DNA from: Hyalangium gracile
Lineage (GTDB): Bacteria; Myxococcota; Myxococcia; Myxococcales; Myxococcaceae
NCBI RefSeq assembly: GCF_020103725.1
Contig: NZ_JAHXBG010000006.1
Span: forward strand, 186,001-250,000
Direction of reading: 5' to 3'
DNA length: 64,000 nucleotides
Under the pieces are notes generated by a model. The model ran no database searches and was not told where the DNA came from. It saw only the letters and a list, made by a program, of their open reading frames with translations. Below are positions 26,564-39,181 of the stretch, one piece after another; the first letter of the stretch is position 1; the number at the start of each line of letters is the position of its first letter. The position numbers were made by a program, and so were the translations under genes.

Positions 26564-27562
26564 ATGGCATCGCGCAATCGTTCCGCTGAGCAGACCAAGG
26601 CCGCTTTCGAGGAGCTGGCCAGGAAGACCCGCAACAAGCCCGTCGTCTCCGCCAAGGAGCAGGAAGCGCGGCACTCCCACGCGCGCAACGTGCTGGTGGA
26701 TGTCTCGAACCTCACCGCCGAGTCCGCCGTCAAGAAGGTGACCGAGGCGGGCCTCACCATCAACAGGACCCTGGCCGGCATCAACGAGCAGGTGATCTCG
26801 CTCGTGGAGGAGCTGAAGAAGCTCGACGAGGCCATCAAGCTGAAGACCGAGGAGCTCACGGCCCTGCACGGCAAGGACACCGCCGCCAGCGCCATCGACG
26901 TCCTGGTCGCGGAGTACGACAAGCGGAAGGCGGAGCTCCAGCTCGAGATGGAGCGGCTCCAGAAGGAGATCGCCGAGACGCGTGCGAAGTCCGCCGCGGA
27001 GCTCGCCGCGGAGCGGGAGGCCGCGGAGGTGGCTCGCAAGCGGGCGGAGGAGCAGTACAGCTACGACATCCAACTCCAGCGCAAGAAGGAGCAGGACGCC
27101 TTCCTGGAGCAGCTGCGTCAGCAGACCGCCGCCGAGCGCGATCGCAAGGAGCTGCTCGAGAAGGACTGGGCGACGCGTGAGGAGGCGCTGAAGCTGCGCG
27201 AGAAGGAACTGGTGGATCTGCGCAAGCAGGTGGCGGACTTCCCCGCCGTGCTGAAGAAGGAGACGGACGCGGCGGCGGCCATCGTCGGCAACCGCGTGAA
27301 GTCCGAGTGGGAGATGAAGTTCACGCTCGCCCAGAAGGACGCGGAGACCGCGCAGCGGGTGGCGAGCATGGAGATCGCCTCGCTCAAGGAGGCCAACACC
27401 AAGCAGGCCCAGGCCCTGCAGCTCCTCCAGACCGAGCTGGCCGAGGCCAAGCGTCAGGTCCAGGCCATCGCCGAGAAGGCCCTGGAGTCCGCCTCGGGAG
27501 CCCGCGCCCTCGCGGAGGTGCAGGGCGTCATCGCCAGCAGGGACTACCCCAAGAACAAGTAG
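26564..27562 (+). CDS. Long coiled-coil protein of unknown function
   Basis: 332 residues, almost entirely charged helix with heptad spacing from about 75 to 320, without signal peptide or membrane segment. The N-terminus is Lys/Arg/Ala-rich (SAEQTKAAFEELARKTRNK). Such cytoplasmic coiled-coil proteins can be cytoskeletal or scaffolding, but there is no diagnostic motif. The start has GGAGG seven bases upstream. It is probably expressed from the TGTCAGACCC element. Confidence 0.7.
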   Translation: MASRNRSAEQTKAAFEELARKTRNKPVVSAKEQEARHSHARNVLVDVSNLTAESAVKKVTEAGLTINRTLAGINEQVISLVEELKKLDEAIKLKTEELTALHGKDTAASAIDVLVAEYDKRKAELQLEMERLQKEIAETRAKSAAELAAEREAAEVARKRAEEQYSYDIQLQRKKEQDAFLEQLRQQTAAERDRKELLEKDWATREEALKLREKELVDLRKQVADFPAVLKKETDAAAAIVGNRVKSEWEMKFTLAQKDAETAQRVASMEIASLKEANTKQAQALQLLQTELAEAKRQVQAIAEKALESASGARALAEVQGVIASRDYPKNK

Positions 27563-27656
27563 CCGACGTCTTCACCCCGGGAGCCTCCCTGAGAGCAGGG
27601 ACGCTCCTGGTGTGAAGCATTGCGGGCACCCGACGCGGCATCGCCATCACCCCTCC

Positions 27657-27679
27657 ATGTCAGACCCACCTGATAGGTT
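27657..27679 (+). promoter_or_regulatory. TGTCAGACCC-N6-TA promoter-like element (copy 2)
   Basis: TGTCAGACCC (27658-27667), six bases, then TAGGTT (27674-27679). If TAGGTT acts as a -10 box, the transcript would begin about 25 bases before the GntR start codon. ACCT-GAT-AGGT forms a small internal palindrome. Confidence 0.45.
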
Positions 27680-27711
27680 GGGGCAGGCTTGGAAGGAGGA
27701 GGGTGGCGGAG

Positions 27712-28821
27712 ATGGAACACAAGGGACTCGTCTCACGAGTGTCCGAGCAGTTGGAGCGAATCATTGCGCGGGGTCAGCTACCGAAGGGAGGCCAGCTTCC
27801 CTCGGAGCAGACGCTGGCGAAGCGCTACGGTGTCTCGCGAGCCACCATTCGCGGAGCGCTCCAGGACCTGGCAGCCCGAGGCCTGGTGGTGCGGCACCCT
27901 GGCCGTAGAAGTCGCGCGGCGACGCTGGACGAGGCACTGACGTTGGAGAGTCTGAGGCTGGTGCTGCCGGCGGAGGGCCCCGAGGCCGAGGGCAGAAGGC
28001 GGCTGCTGGAAGGGTTCTTCGCCCTCAAGCGCGAAGTCACGGTGGAGCTGCTGGCCGCCTGCTGCGAGCACGGACGTGCACGAGAGCTGACAGCGCTGGA
28101 GGATGGCTGCTTCGCGCTGGCGGACGAGACACGCTGGAACGAGGAGCGCCGAGCCTGGGTGCAGCGGGAGTTCGAGCTGCTGAGGCGGGCCGCCCGCGCC
28201 GCCGACCGTCCTGGGCACATGCTGCTCATCCAGTCGCTGGAGCGCTCGTTCTGGGGCATCGCGGAGTGGGTGCTGCCCCATCTGCAGCCTGGGGCCATCG
28301 ACGCGTGGGCCAGGTGCGCCATGTATGCGCTGGGTGAGCGCGACGCCCAGTCGCTGCGACACCAGCTGCCAGCGCTGCTCCGAGCGGCAGATGAGGGGTT
28401 GCTCGACAGCCTTGCCCCGGTGCGCCAGGAGCCCACCCCACCCGAGCCCTCAACCCTGCCCTCGCCCGAGGAGGTGCCCGTGTCGGGCGCGGACTGTCCG
28501 AACCTGTCTACTTGTCAGACAGGTTCGGTCCAGGCGCCGCCCGAGGAGGGGGCCACCCAGGCGCCGCCTACCCAGGCCTGTCCTGCTTCAGGCTGCGCCT
28601 CATCCGTGGATGCCGTCGGACCGGCGCCTGTGAGCGAGGGGCACGGTGCACCCAACCTCTCCGGGAGTGGACCACCCCCTTCGGGCCTGCTCTCCGGGAG
28701 CTCAAATCCCCCTGATTTGTCGAACTCACCCTCAGACCCTGCCTGGCGTGCGCCAGTTCTCGAGCGCATGGCGGAGGCAGATAGCTTGGCTGGCAAGCAA
28801 GGCTCGTCGCCGCCTGACTGA
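27712..28821 (+). CDS. GntR-family (FadR-like) regulator with a Pro-rich tail
   Basis: 369 residues. The winged helix-turn-helix (about 5-70: IARGQLPKGGQLPSEQTLAKR, VSRATIRGALQDLAARGLV) is clearly GntR. The middle (about 85-230) is all helix, like the FCD/FadR ligand domain, though metal-ligand histidines of classic FCD proteins are not obvious. The last 130 residues are Pro/Ser/Gly-rich low complexity with several Cys, unusual in this family. ATG 27712 has GGAGGG eight bases upstream; an in-frame GTG at 27703 is an alternative. It lies upstream of a copper ATPase but the gap is 128 bases. Confidence 0.82.
   Translation: MEHKGLVSRVSEQLERIIARGQLPKGGQLPSEQTLAKRYGVSRATIRGALQDLAARGLVVRHPGRRSRAATLDEALTLESLRLVLPAEGPEAEGRRRLLEGFFALKREVTVELLAACCEHGRARELTALEDGCFALADETRWNEERRAWVQREFELLRRAARAADRPGHMLLIQSLERSFWGIAEWVLPHLQPGAIDAWARCAMYALGERDAQSLRHQLPALLRAADEGLLDSLAPVRQEPTPPEPSTLPSPEEVPVSGADCPNLSTCQTGSVQAPPEEGATQAPPTQACPASGCASSVDAVGPAPVSEGHGAPNLSGSGPPPSGLLSGSSNPPDLSNSPSDPAWRAPVLERMAEADSLAGKQGSSPPD
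28498..28528 (+). repeat. Strong inverted repeat inside the GntR gene tail
   Basis: Arms CCGAACCTGTCT (28498-28509) and AGACAGGTTCGG (28517-28528) are perfectly complementary over 12 bases with a seven-base loop. It contains TGTCAGAC, the core of the elements upstream. It falls in the low-complexity part of the coding sequence. Confidence 0.7.
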
Positions 28822-28949
28822 AACGGGGGATGAGGGTGCGGAGGAAGGAGGCTCCCGCTACCGGTGTGTCCTCGGGGGCACTCAATTCGGGGTGACCACT
28901 GTAAGAGGATGGCCTCAGCTCCGTCAGCCGGGGTGAAAGGAGCCGTACG

Positions 28950-31436
28950 ATGAGTCAGCAGCCCCATTCCTCCGCTGAGCACCCCCATTCCCATTCCCAC
29001 GGGCACGTCGCAGCACCTGGTCAGGACGATGGGCGCCCTGTGGACCCGGTGTGTGGAATGAAGGTGAACCCTCAGGCCCCCAAGGGGGGCACCTACGACT
29101 ACGAGGGCCACACCTACTTCTTCTGCAACCCGAAGTGCCGGGAGAAGTTTCGCGCGGAGCCCCACAAGTATCTCCAGCCGAAGGCCGAGGTGCCTCCCGC
29201 TGGCCCTCCGGGCACGGTGTACATCTGCCCGATGGATCCCGAGGTCCGCCAGGACCACCCGGGGGCATGCCCGAAGTGTGGCATGGCGCTGGAGCCCGAG
29301 GCGCCCGTGGCCGCGACGAAGACAGAGTACGTCTGCCCCATGCACCCGCAGGTGGTGCGGGATGCCCCGGGCAGCTGCCCCATCTGCGGCATGGCGCTGG
29401 AGCCTCGTACTGTAGCGCTGGAAGAGGCGCCGGACCCCGAGCTGCTCAGCATGACGCGGCGGCTCTGGGTATCCCTGGCGCTGTCCGTTCCCGTCGTGTT
29501 CCTGGGCATGTCGGACCTGCTGCCGGGGCAGCCCGTGCAGCGGCAGCTCTCTGCCTCGGCCCTGGCGTGGGTGCAGCTCGTGCTGGCCTCGCCGGTGGTG
29601 CTGTGGGGCGGGTGGCCCTTCTTCCAGCGGGGCGCGGCCTCGGTGCGCAATCGGCACCTCAACATGTTCACCCTCATCGCGCTGGGTACGGGCGCGGCGT
29701 ACCTCTTCAGCGTCTTCGCCACGCTCTTCCCTGGTGCGCTGCCGCATGCCTTCACCGGCCACGGGGGCAGCATCCCTGTCTACTTCGAGGCGGCCGCGGC
29801 CATCATCACGCTGGTGCTCCTGGGACAGGTGCTGGAGCTGCGCGCGCGGCGAGCCACCTCGGGAGCGCTCCGGGCCCTGCTGAGCCTGGCTCCCACGACG
29901 GCCCGCCGCCTCCGTGACGACGGGCAGGAGGAGGACGTTCCCCTGGAGCACGTCCATCCCGGAGAGCGGCTCCGGGTGCGTCCGGGCGAGAAGGTCCCCG
30001 TGGACGGCGTGGTGCTGGAGGGTGAGAGCGCGGTGGACGAGTCCATGGTTACGGGCGAGTCCCTCCCGGTGGAGAAGGCGCCAGGCGCCAAGGTGACCGG
30101 TGGTACCGTCAACGGCACGGGCAGCCTGGTCATGCGGGCCGAGCGGGTGGGGCGCGACACGCTGCTGGCTCGCATCGTCCAGCGAGTCAGCGAGGCCCAG
30201 CGCACCCGCGCGCCGATCCAGCGGCTGGCCGACAAGGTGTCTTCCATCTTCGTGCCCACCGTCATCGCGGTGGCGGTGCTCACGGCCATCATCTGGGGCG
30301 TCTGGGGGCCGGAGCCTCGCCTGGCGTACGCGCTGGTGAACGCGGTGGCCGTGCTCATCATCGCCTGCCCGTGCGCGCTGGGCCTGGCCACGCCCATCTC
30401 GGTGGTGGTGGGCACGGGGCGCGGCGCGCAGGTGGGCGTGCTCATCCGGGACGCGGCGGCGCTCGAGCGGATGGAGCAGGTGGACACGCTCGTGGTGGAC
30501 AAGACGGGCACGCTCACGGAGGGCAAGCCGCGGCTGGTGGCGGTGGTGCCGCAGGCCGGCTTCGAGGAGACGCGCCTGCTGCGGCTGGCCGCCAGCCTGG
30601 AGCGTGGCAGCGAGCACCCGCTGGCCGCAGCCATCGTGGCGGGAGCGCAGGAGCGGGGCGTGGTGCTCACGCAGGTTCAGGACTTCCGCTCCATCACCGG
30701 CAAGGGCGTGACGGGGCGGGTGGATGGGGACGCCGTGGCCCTGGGCAACGTGGCGCTGCTGGCGGAGCTGGAGGTGGAGCCGGGAGCGCTGGCCGAGCGC
30801 GCCGAGGCCCTGCGGCGGGAGGGGCAGACGGTCGTCTTCGTGGTGGCCGGGGGGAAGGCGGCGGGGGTGCTCGGGGTGGCGGACCCCATCAAGCTGTCCA
30901 CGCCCGAGGCGCTCACCCAGCTGCGCCGCGAGGGCCTGCGGGTGGTGATGCTCACGGGGGACAGCCGCACCACGGCGGAGGCGGTGGCTCGCAAGCTGGG
31001 CATCACCGAGGTGGTGGCGGAGGTGCTCCCGGAGGCCAAGGGAGACGTGGTGAAGAAGCTCCAGGCCGAGGGCCGCGTGGTGGCCATGGCCGGGGACGGC
31101 GTCAACGATGCGCCCGCCCTCGCGCAAGCGGACGTGGGCATCGCCATGGGCACGGGGACGGACATCGCCATGGAGAGCGCCGGGGTGACGCTGGTGAAGG
31201 GCGATCTGCTCGGCATCGTCCGGGCCCGGAAGCTCAGCCAGGGCACGCTGCGCAACATCCGGCAGAACCTGTTCTTCGCCTTCGTCTACAACACGCTGGG
31301 TGTGCCGCTGGCGGCCGGGGCGCTCTACCCGCTCTTCGGCCTGCTGCTGAGCCCGATGTTCGCCAGCGCGGCCATGAGCCTGTCGTCGGTGTCCGTCATC
31401 GGCAACGCGCTGCGCCTGCGCAGGCTGTCGCTCTAG
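28950..31436 (+). CDS. copA: Copper-exporting P1B-type ATPase with YHS and twin HMBD domains
   Basis: 828 residues. A His-rich start (HPHSHSHGH) precedes a YHS domain (about 32-75, DPVCGMKV and CNPKC) and two heavy-metal-binding domains (about 91-116 and 127-152, each CPM-x-P...CP-x-CGMALEP). Eight membrane helices follow, with the ion motif CPC at 473-475, phosphorylation site DKTGT at 517-521, the SEHPL motif near 554-558 and hinge [11 protein letters not shown] with these N-terminal modules indicates export of Cu(I)/Ag(I), as in CopB/SilP-like pumps. AAGGAG sits eight bases before the ATG. Confidence 0.92.
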   Translation: MSQQPHSSAEHPHSHSHGHVAAPGQDDGRPVDPVCGMKVNPQAPKGGTYDYEGHTYFFCNPKCREKFRAEPHKYLQPKAEVPPAGPPGTVYICPMDPEVRQDHPGACPKCGMALEPEAPVAATKTEYVCPMHPQVVRDAPGSCPICGMALEPRTVALEEAPDPELLSMTRRLWVSLALSVPVVFLGMSDLLPGQPVQRQLSASALAWVQLVLASPVVLWGGWPFFQRGAASVRNRHLNMFTLIALGTGAAYLFSVFATLFPGALPHAFTGHGGSIPVYFEAAAAIITLVLLGQVLELRARRATSGALRALLSLAPTTARRLRDDGQEEDVPLEHVHPGERLRVRPGEKVPVDGVVLEGESAVDESMVTGESLPVEKAPGAKVTGGTVNGTGSLVMRAERVGRDTLLARIVQRVSEAQRTRAPIQRLADKVSSIFVPTVIAVAVLTAIIWGVWGPEPRLAYALVNAVAVLIIACPCALGLATPISVVVGTGRGAQVGVLIRDAAALERMEQVDTLVVDKTGTLTEGKPRLVAVVPQAGFEETRLLRLAASLERGSEHPLAAAIVAGAQERGVVLTQVQDFRSITGKGVTGRVDGDAVALGNVALLAELEVEPGALAERAEALRREGQTVVFVVAGGKAAGVLGVADPIKLSTPEALTQLRREGLRVVMLTGDSRTTAEAVARKLGITEVVAEVLPEAKGDVVKKLQAEGRVVAMAGDGVNDAPALAQADVGIAMGTGTDIAMESAGVTLVKGDLLGIVRARKLSQGTLRNIRQNLFFAFVYNTLGVPLAAGALYPLFGLLLSPMFASAAMSLSSVSVIGNALRLRRLSL

Positions 31437-31527
31437 CCCCCGGGCGTGGAGGCCACCTGGGCTGGCGAGCGGACATCGGGCCATCTCCGAGCGTGCACCC
31501 GGCGAGCGGCTCGCTAGACTGTGAGGC

Positions 31528-32613
31528 ATGAGTCCTCGCGAGGAGGCACGAACGCCGGGTGCGCCCGCCGGCAACATCTCGGTGGTCCACCTGCCGAACT
31601 GCTGGTTCATCCTCTGTGCGTCGCGCGAGCTGGGCCACAAGCCCCTCGCCCGCACGCTGCAGGGCACGCCCCTGGTGCTCTTCCGAGGGGTGGGCGGCCA
31701 GCCCGCGGCGCTCCTGGACCGCTGCCCGCACCGCAACGTGCCCCTGTCCCTGGGGAAGGTGGTGAGCGGCCAGCTCCAGTGCGGCTACCACGGGTGGACG
31801 TTCGACTCGGCGGGGGAGTGTCGCGCCATCCCCGGGCTGTTCGGCGACACGCGCGCCAAGGCCCGCTGCGCCGCCTCGTACGCGGTGCGCGAGCAGGATG
31901 GCTTCGTGTGGGTGTACTCGACTCCGGGCGTGGAGCCCACGTCCGAGCCCTACCGCTTCCCCCTGCTGGAGGCCAAGGGCTACAGCACCGTGCGCCGCAC
32001 CCTCCGGGCCGCCGGCTCGCTTCACGCGACGCTGGAGAACACGCTGGATGTGCCACACACCGCGTTCCTCCACGGTGGGCTGTTCCGCACCGCGCAGAAG
32101 AGCAACGAGATTGAAGTGGTGGTGCGCCGTAGCTCGAGCCAGGTGGAGGCGGAGTACATCGGCGAGCCTCGGCCAAAGGGCCTGGTGGGCAAGGTGCTCG
32201 CGCCGGGCGGCGGGGTGGTGCAGCACTTCGACCGTTTCCTCCTGCCGTCCATCGCGCAGGTGGAGTACCGCATCGGCGACGACAGCCACCTGATGGTCAC
32301 GTCGGCGATGACGCCGGTGTCGGACTGGGAGACGCTCGTCTACGCCGTGGTGACGTTCCGCCTGCCCATTCCCCACTGGCTGGTGAAGCCGTTCCTCACG
32401 CCGGTGGCGCTGCACATCTTCTCGCAGGATGCGCGCATCCTGAAGCGCCAGACGGAGACCATCCAGCGCTTCGGTACCGAGATGTACGTGTCCACCGAGC
32501 TGGATGTGCTGGGGCCCGCCATCCTCCGCCTGCTGCGCTCCGCCGAGCGCGAGAAGGCCAAGGCCTCCTCGGACGAGCCCGTGCATGAGACGCGGCTGAA
32601 GATGCTCGTCTGA
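31528..32613 (+). CDS. Rieske non-heme iron oxygenase (alpha subunit-like)
   Basis: 361 residues. The Rieske cluster ligands are C66-P-H68 and C85-x2-H88 (CPHRN, CGYHGWTF). The catalytic iron site lies in ENTLDVPHTAFLHGG, the D/E-x3-H-x4-H signature of the vanillate demethylase/pheophorbide a oxygenase branch. These enzymes hydroxylate or demethylate using electrons from a separate reductase, which is not encoded nearby. No substrate can be inferred. The ribosome site (GTGAGG) is unusually close to the ATG. Confidence 0.85.
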   Translation: MSPREEARTPGAPAGNISVVHLPNCWFILCASRELGHKPLARTLQGTPLVLFRGVGGQPAALLDRCPHRNVPLSLGKVVSGQLQCGYHGWTFDSAGECRAIPGLFGDTRAKARCAASYAVREQDGFVWVYSTPGVEPTSEPYRFPLLEAKGYSTVRRTLRAAGSLHATLENTLDVPHTAFLHGGLFRTAQKSNEIEVVVRRSSSQVEAEYIGEPRPKGLVGKVLAPGGGVVQHFDRFLLPSIAQVEYRIGDDSHLMVTSAMTPVSDWETLVYAVVTFRLPIPHWLVKPFLTPVALHIFSQDARILKRQTETIQRFGTEMYVSTELDVLGPAILRLLRSAEREKAKASSDEPVHETRLKMLV

Positions 32614-32637
32614 GCGGCGGGGCTCTCCACGCCGTGA

Positions 32638-32668
32638 GGCGCGCGGCTCACGTGAGCCTCAGCCGCGC
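32638..32668. terminator. Compound hairpin between convergent genes
   Basis: GCGCGGCT (32641-32648) pairs with AGCCGCGC (32661-32668), and GGCTCACGTGAGCC (32645-32658) is itself a perfect palindrome. The alternative stems sit between the convergent Rieske and cysteine synthase genes and overlap the stop of the latter. Neither stem has a T-tract. Confidence 0.4.
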
Positions 32669-33609
32669 GGCTGGATGAGCTCGGTGGAGAAGTAGCGCTC
32701 CATGCGGTCCGGGAACACGGTCACCACCTGCGCGTTCGGCCCCAGGCGCTTCGCGGCCTCCACCGCCGCCGCGTAGTTGAGGCCCGAGGAGGGCCCCACC
32801 GGGAAGCCTCGCTTGATGAGCGCCCGGGCGGTGCGCATGGCCACCTCGTCCGAGACGTTCAGCTCCACCAGCCCCGGCAGGTCCGCCTGCCGGTACAGCG
32901 TGGACAGCCCGTCCACCACCCCGGGCACGCGGGAGCTGAAGCTGCAGCACTCCATGTCGCTGCCCATGCCGGAGATGGGCTTGGCCACGAAAGGCGTCAC
33001 CGGGCAGCCCGCCTCCGCGAAGGCCTGGTACAGCCCCACCACCGTGCCGCCCGTCCCTACGCCGCTCACCACCCCGTGCACCAGCCCGCCCGGCACCTGC
33101 GAGAGGATCTCCTGCCCCGTCCACACACGGTGCGCCTCGGCGTTGTCCGGGTTCTCGAACTGGCGCGGCGCGAAGGCCCCGCGCTCCTTGGCCAGCTCGG
33201 CTGCCTTGTGGATGGCGCTCCGGATGCCCTCGCCCCGAGGCACCAGCACCACGTCTCCACCGTAGGCGCGGATGGTGAGCACGCGCTCGTCCGTGACGCC
33301 CTCCGGCATGACGGCGATGAACTTCAGCCCCATCTGCGCCGAGGCCAGCGCCAGCGCGATGCTCGTCGAGCCGCTAGAGGCCTCCACCACCTCGCCGCCC
33401 GGGCTCAGCTCCCCCAGCCGCCACGCCTTCTCCAGCATGTAGCGCGCGATGCGGTCCTTCGTGGAGCCGCTCGGGTTGAGGAACTCCAGCTTGCACCAGA
33501 TGGTCGGCCCCTCCTCCTGCAGGCGCACGGGCACCAGCGGCGTGGGGCCGATGGCCTGGAGGAAGCGGCCATCCGCGGGCAGGGGGCGACAGGGGGCGCG
33601 AGGGGGCAT
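32659..33609 (-). CDS. PLP-dependent cysteine synthase family enzyme
   Basis: 316 residues of fold type II PLP enzyme. The Schiff-base lysine is K51 in NPSGSTKDR, the substrate loop is SSGSTSI, and the phosphate-binding loop is SGVGTGGT. This is the O-acetylserine sulfhydrylase/cystathionine beta-synthase group; without the CBS regulatory domains a cysteine synthase (CysK/CysM) activity is most likely. The ATG at 33609 opens MPPRAPCRPLP; the longer frame upstream overlaps a small gene. Some members of this group make other beta-substituted alanines, so the exact product is unsure. Confidence 0.85.
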   Translation of the reverse strand: MPPRAPCRPLPADGRFLQAIGPTPLVPVRLQEEGPTIWCKLEFLNPSGSTKDRIARYMLEKAWRLGELSPGGEVVEASSGSTSIALALASAQMGLKFIAVMPEGVTDERVLTIRAYGGDVVLVPRGEGIRSAIHKAAELAKERGAFAPRQFENPDNAEAHRVWTGQEILSQVPGGLVHGVVSGVGTGGTVVGLYQAFAEAGCPVTPFVAKPISGMGSDMECCSFSSRVPGVVDGLSTLYRQADLPGLVELNVSDEVAMRTARALIKRGFPVGPSSGLNYAAAVEAAKRLGPNAQVVTVFPDRMERYFSTELIQPRG

Positions 33610-33626
33610 GGTGACGCGAGGATACT

Positions 33627-33806
33627 TCAAGACGCCGAGCCATCCAGGCTGCTCCGCCTGGGCTCCTGGCGCGCGTCGCCCGCCGTGATCGCCAGGGCGA
33701 ATGCCGTCCAGGCACTCAACAACCCGCATGCCCCCCACAGCCTGGGGGACCCCCTCGTCCGGTCCGTCTGCTCCGTCCGCCGCTGCCTCGAGGACCGCCG
33801 CATCAT
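33627..33806 (-). CDS. Small membrane protein upstream of cysteine synthase
   Basis: 59 residues, not recognised. A basic, Arg-rich N-terminus (MMRRSSRQRRTEQTDR) leads to one hydrophobic helix (LLSAWTAFALAITAG) and a charged tail. The support is a textbook ribosome site, AAGGAGG five bases before the ATG, and its position ending 17 bases before the cysteine synthase gene on the same strand. It may be a small regulatory membrane peptide. Protein-level evidence is lacking. Confidence 0.5.
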   Translation of the reverse strand: MMRRSSRQRRTEQTDRTRGSPRLWGACGLLSAWTAFALAITAGDARQEPRRSSLDGSAS

Positions 33807-34028
33807 CCGAGCCTCCTTCCGTGCTTCACCTGTGAAATGCGCGGGCGGGACGGATTGGACGAAGAAGAAAAACTCCCGGCCGCAAGGCCCAAGATGATCG
33901 ACAGCGAACAGTCCGCCGCCCGCTGATCGGGCTCCCGAGGCCCGGAGGGCATCCGAACTTCCACCAGTCAACCCATGGCGCCGGGGGCGGTTCGCCTCCG
34001 GCCGGACAGTCCTGTCAGTCTCCAGGGC
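33807..34028. other. Divergent promoter region
   Basis: These 222 bases separate the small membrane protein gene from the DUF2378 gene. A purine run (GAAGAAGAAAAA) and repeated CCTCCGGCC-like GC stretches are visible. I see no defined operator. Confidence 0.3.
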
Positions 34029-34616
34029 ATGCCGAACGAGAAGCTCGTCTTCGCTCAATCCGTGGAGGCCCTCTTCGTCCGGTCGCTCGGACCGCACCTG
34101 ACGTCCGAGGGACGGCGCGCCCTGCGCGAGGTCGGCCTGGATCTCTCCGAGCCGCTGCGGCCCTCCTATCCGCTGGAGCAGTGGCGCACCTTCCTGCGCG
34201 TGGCCGCGCCGGACGTCTTCCCCAAGGCCTCGCCCGACGCCGCCCACTTCGGCCTGGGCGAGCGCTACGTGCAGGGCTACCGGCAGACGGCCGTGGGCCG
34301 CGCGAGCATGGCGCTCGTGGCGCACCTGGGCCCTCGCGGCACGCTGGAGCGCGTCTCCCACGGCGCCCGCGCCGGCAACAACTTCAACGAGGTGCGCGTG
34401 AAGGAGATCGGCCACCGCGAGGCCACGCTCTGGATGAAGGACGTGTCCGCGGACAACCCGTTCTTCTCCTGTGGCTTCATCTCGGAGACGCTGCGAGGCT
34501 CGGGGGCCGCGGACATCCACGTGGAGCCCGTCGCCTTCGACGGCACCTCGGCCACCTTCCGCGTCCGCTGGGAGATCGCCTCCCGCCGCCCCGTCGTGGC
34601 CGCCGCGGCGGGGTAA
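34029..34616 (+). CDS. DUF2378 family protein (myxobacterial)
   Basis: 195 residues. The opening KLVFAQSVEALFVRSLG, the middle YPLEQWRTFLRVAA and GERYVQGY, and the end ATFRVRWE are the pattern of the DUF2378 (TIGR02265) family, which occurs in many copies in myxobacteria and has no known function. A heme-NO-binding-like fold has been suggested for related families, but no His ligand is clear here. ATG 34029 is preferred; an upstream in-frame ATG at 33975 adds 18 atypical residues. Confidence 0.8.
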   Translation: MPNEKLVFAQSVEALFVRSLGPHLTSEGRRALREVGLDLSEPLRPSYPLEQWRTFLRVAAPDVFPKASPDAAHFGLGERYVQGYRQTAVGRASMALVAHLGPRGTLERVSHGARAGNNFNEVRVKEIGHREATLWMKDVSADNPFFSCGFISETLRGSGAADIHVEPVAFDGTSATFRVRWEIASRRPVVAAAAG

Positions 34617-34741
34617 GCCTGGCGCCTGGGGGGCAACTGTCGCTCCAGGTGTGACGCGTCGGCACCTCCAGTCTTTGCCGAGGGTTGCGGAGGGGCCTCC
34701 GGGCGACCCGACAGGTGGGTGCTCGCTGCATTGACGCCGTG

Positions 34742-34758
34742 CTGCACCTGTGTTCAGT
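34742..34758 (+). promoter_or_regulatory. LexA-box-like site before the Lhr gene
   Basis: CTGCACCTGTGTTCAGT matches 15 of 17 positions of the Myxococcus xanthus LexA box as I recall it (CTRHAMRYBYGTTCAGS). It ends 13 bases before the helicase start codon, where a repressor would block transcription. Confidence 0.5.
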
Positions 34759-34771
34759 CTGAGGGTGCGCC

Positions 34772-39106
<4,335 letters not shown>

Positions 39107-39112
39107 CAGAGC

Positions 39113-39148
39113 GCCCCGAAGTGTCGCGCGAGCCACTTCGGGGCTGTT
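39113..39148 (+). terminator. Intrinsic terminator after the Lhr gene
   Basis: GCCCCGAAGTG (39113-39123) and CACTTCGGGGC (39134-39144) form a perfect 11-base stem with a ten-base loop, seven bases past the stop codon. The tail TGTTAG has only a few T residues. Confidence 0.65.
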
Positions 39149-39181
39149 AGGGTCTCTCCTCTTTCGAGGAGGGGAACCGCG

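Noticed and set aside
28515-31736. 1073-codon open frame on the minus strand
   Set aside because: Antisense to the copper ATPase gene; Arg/His/Gln-rich without any fold signature.
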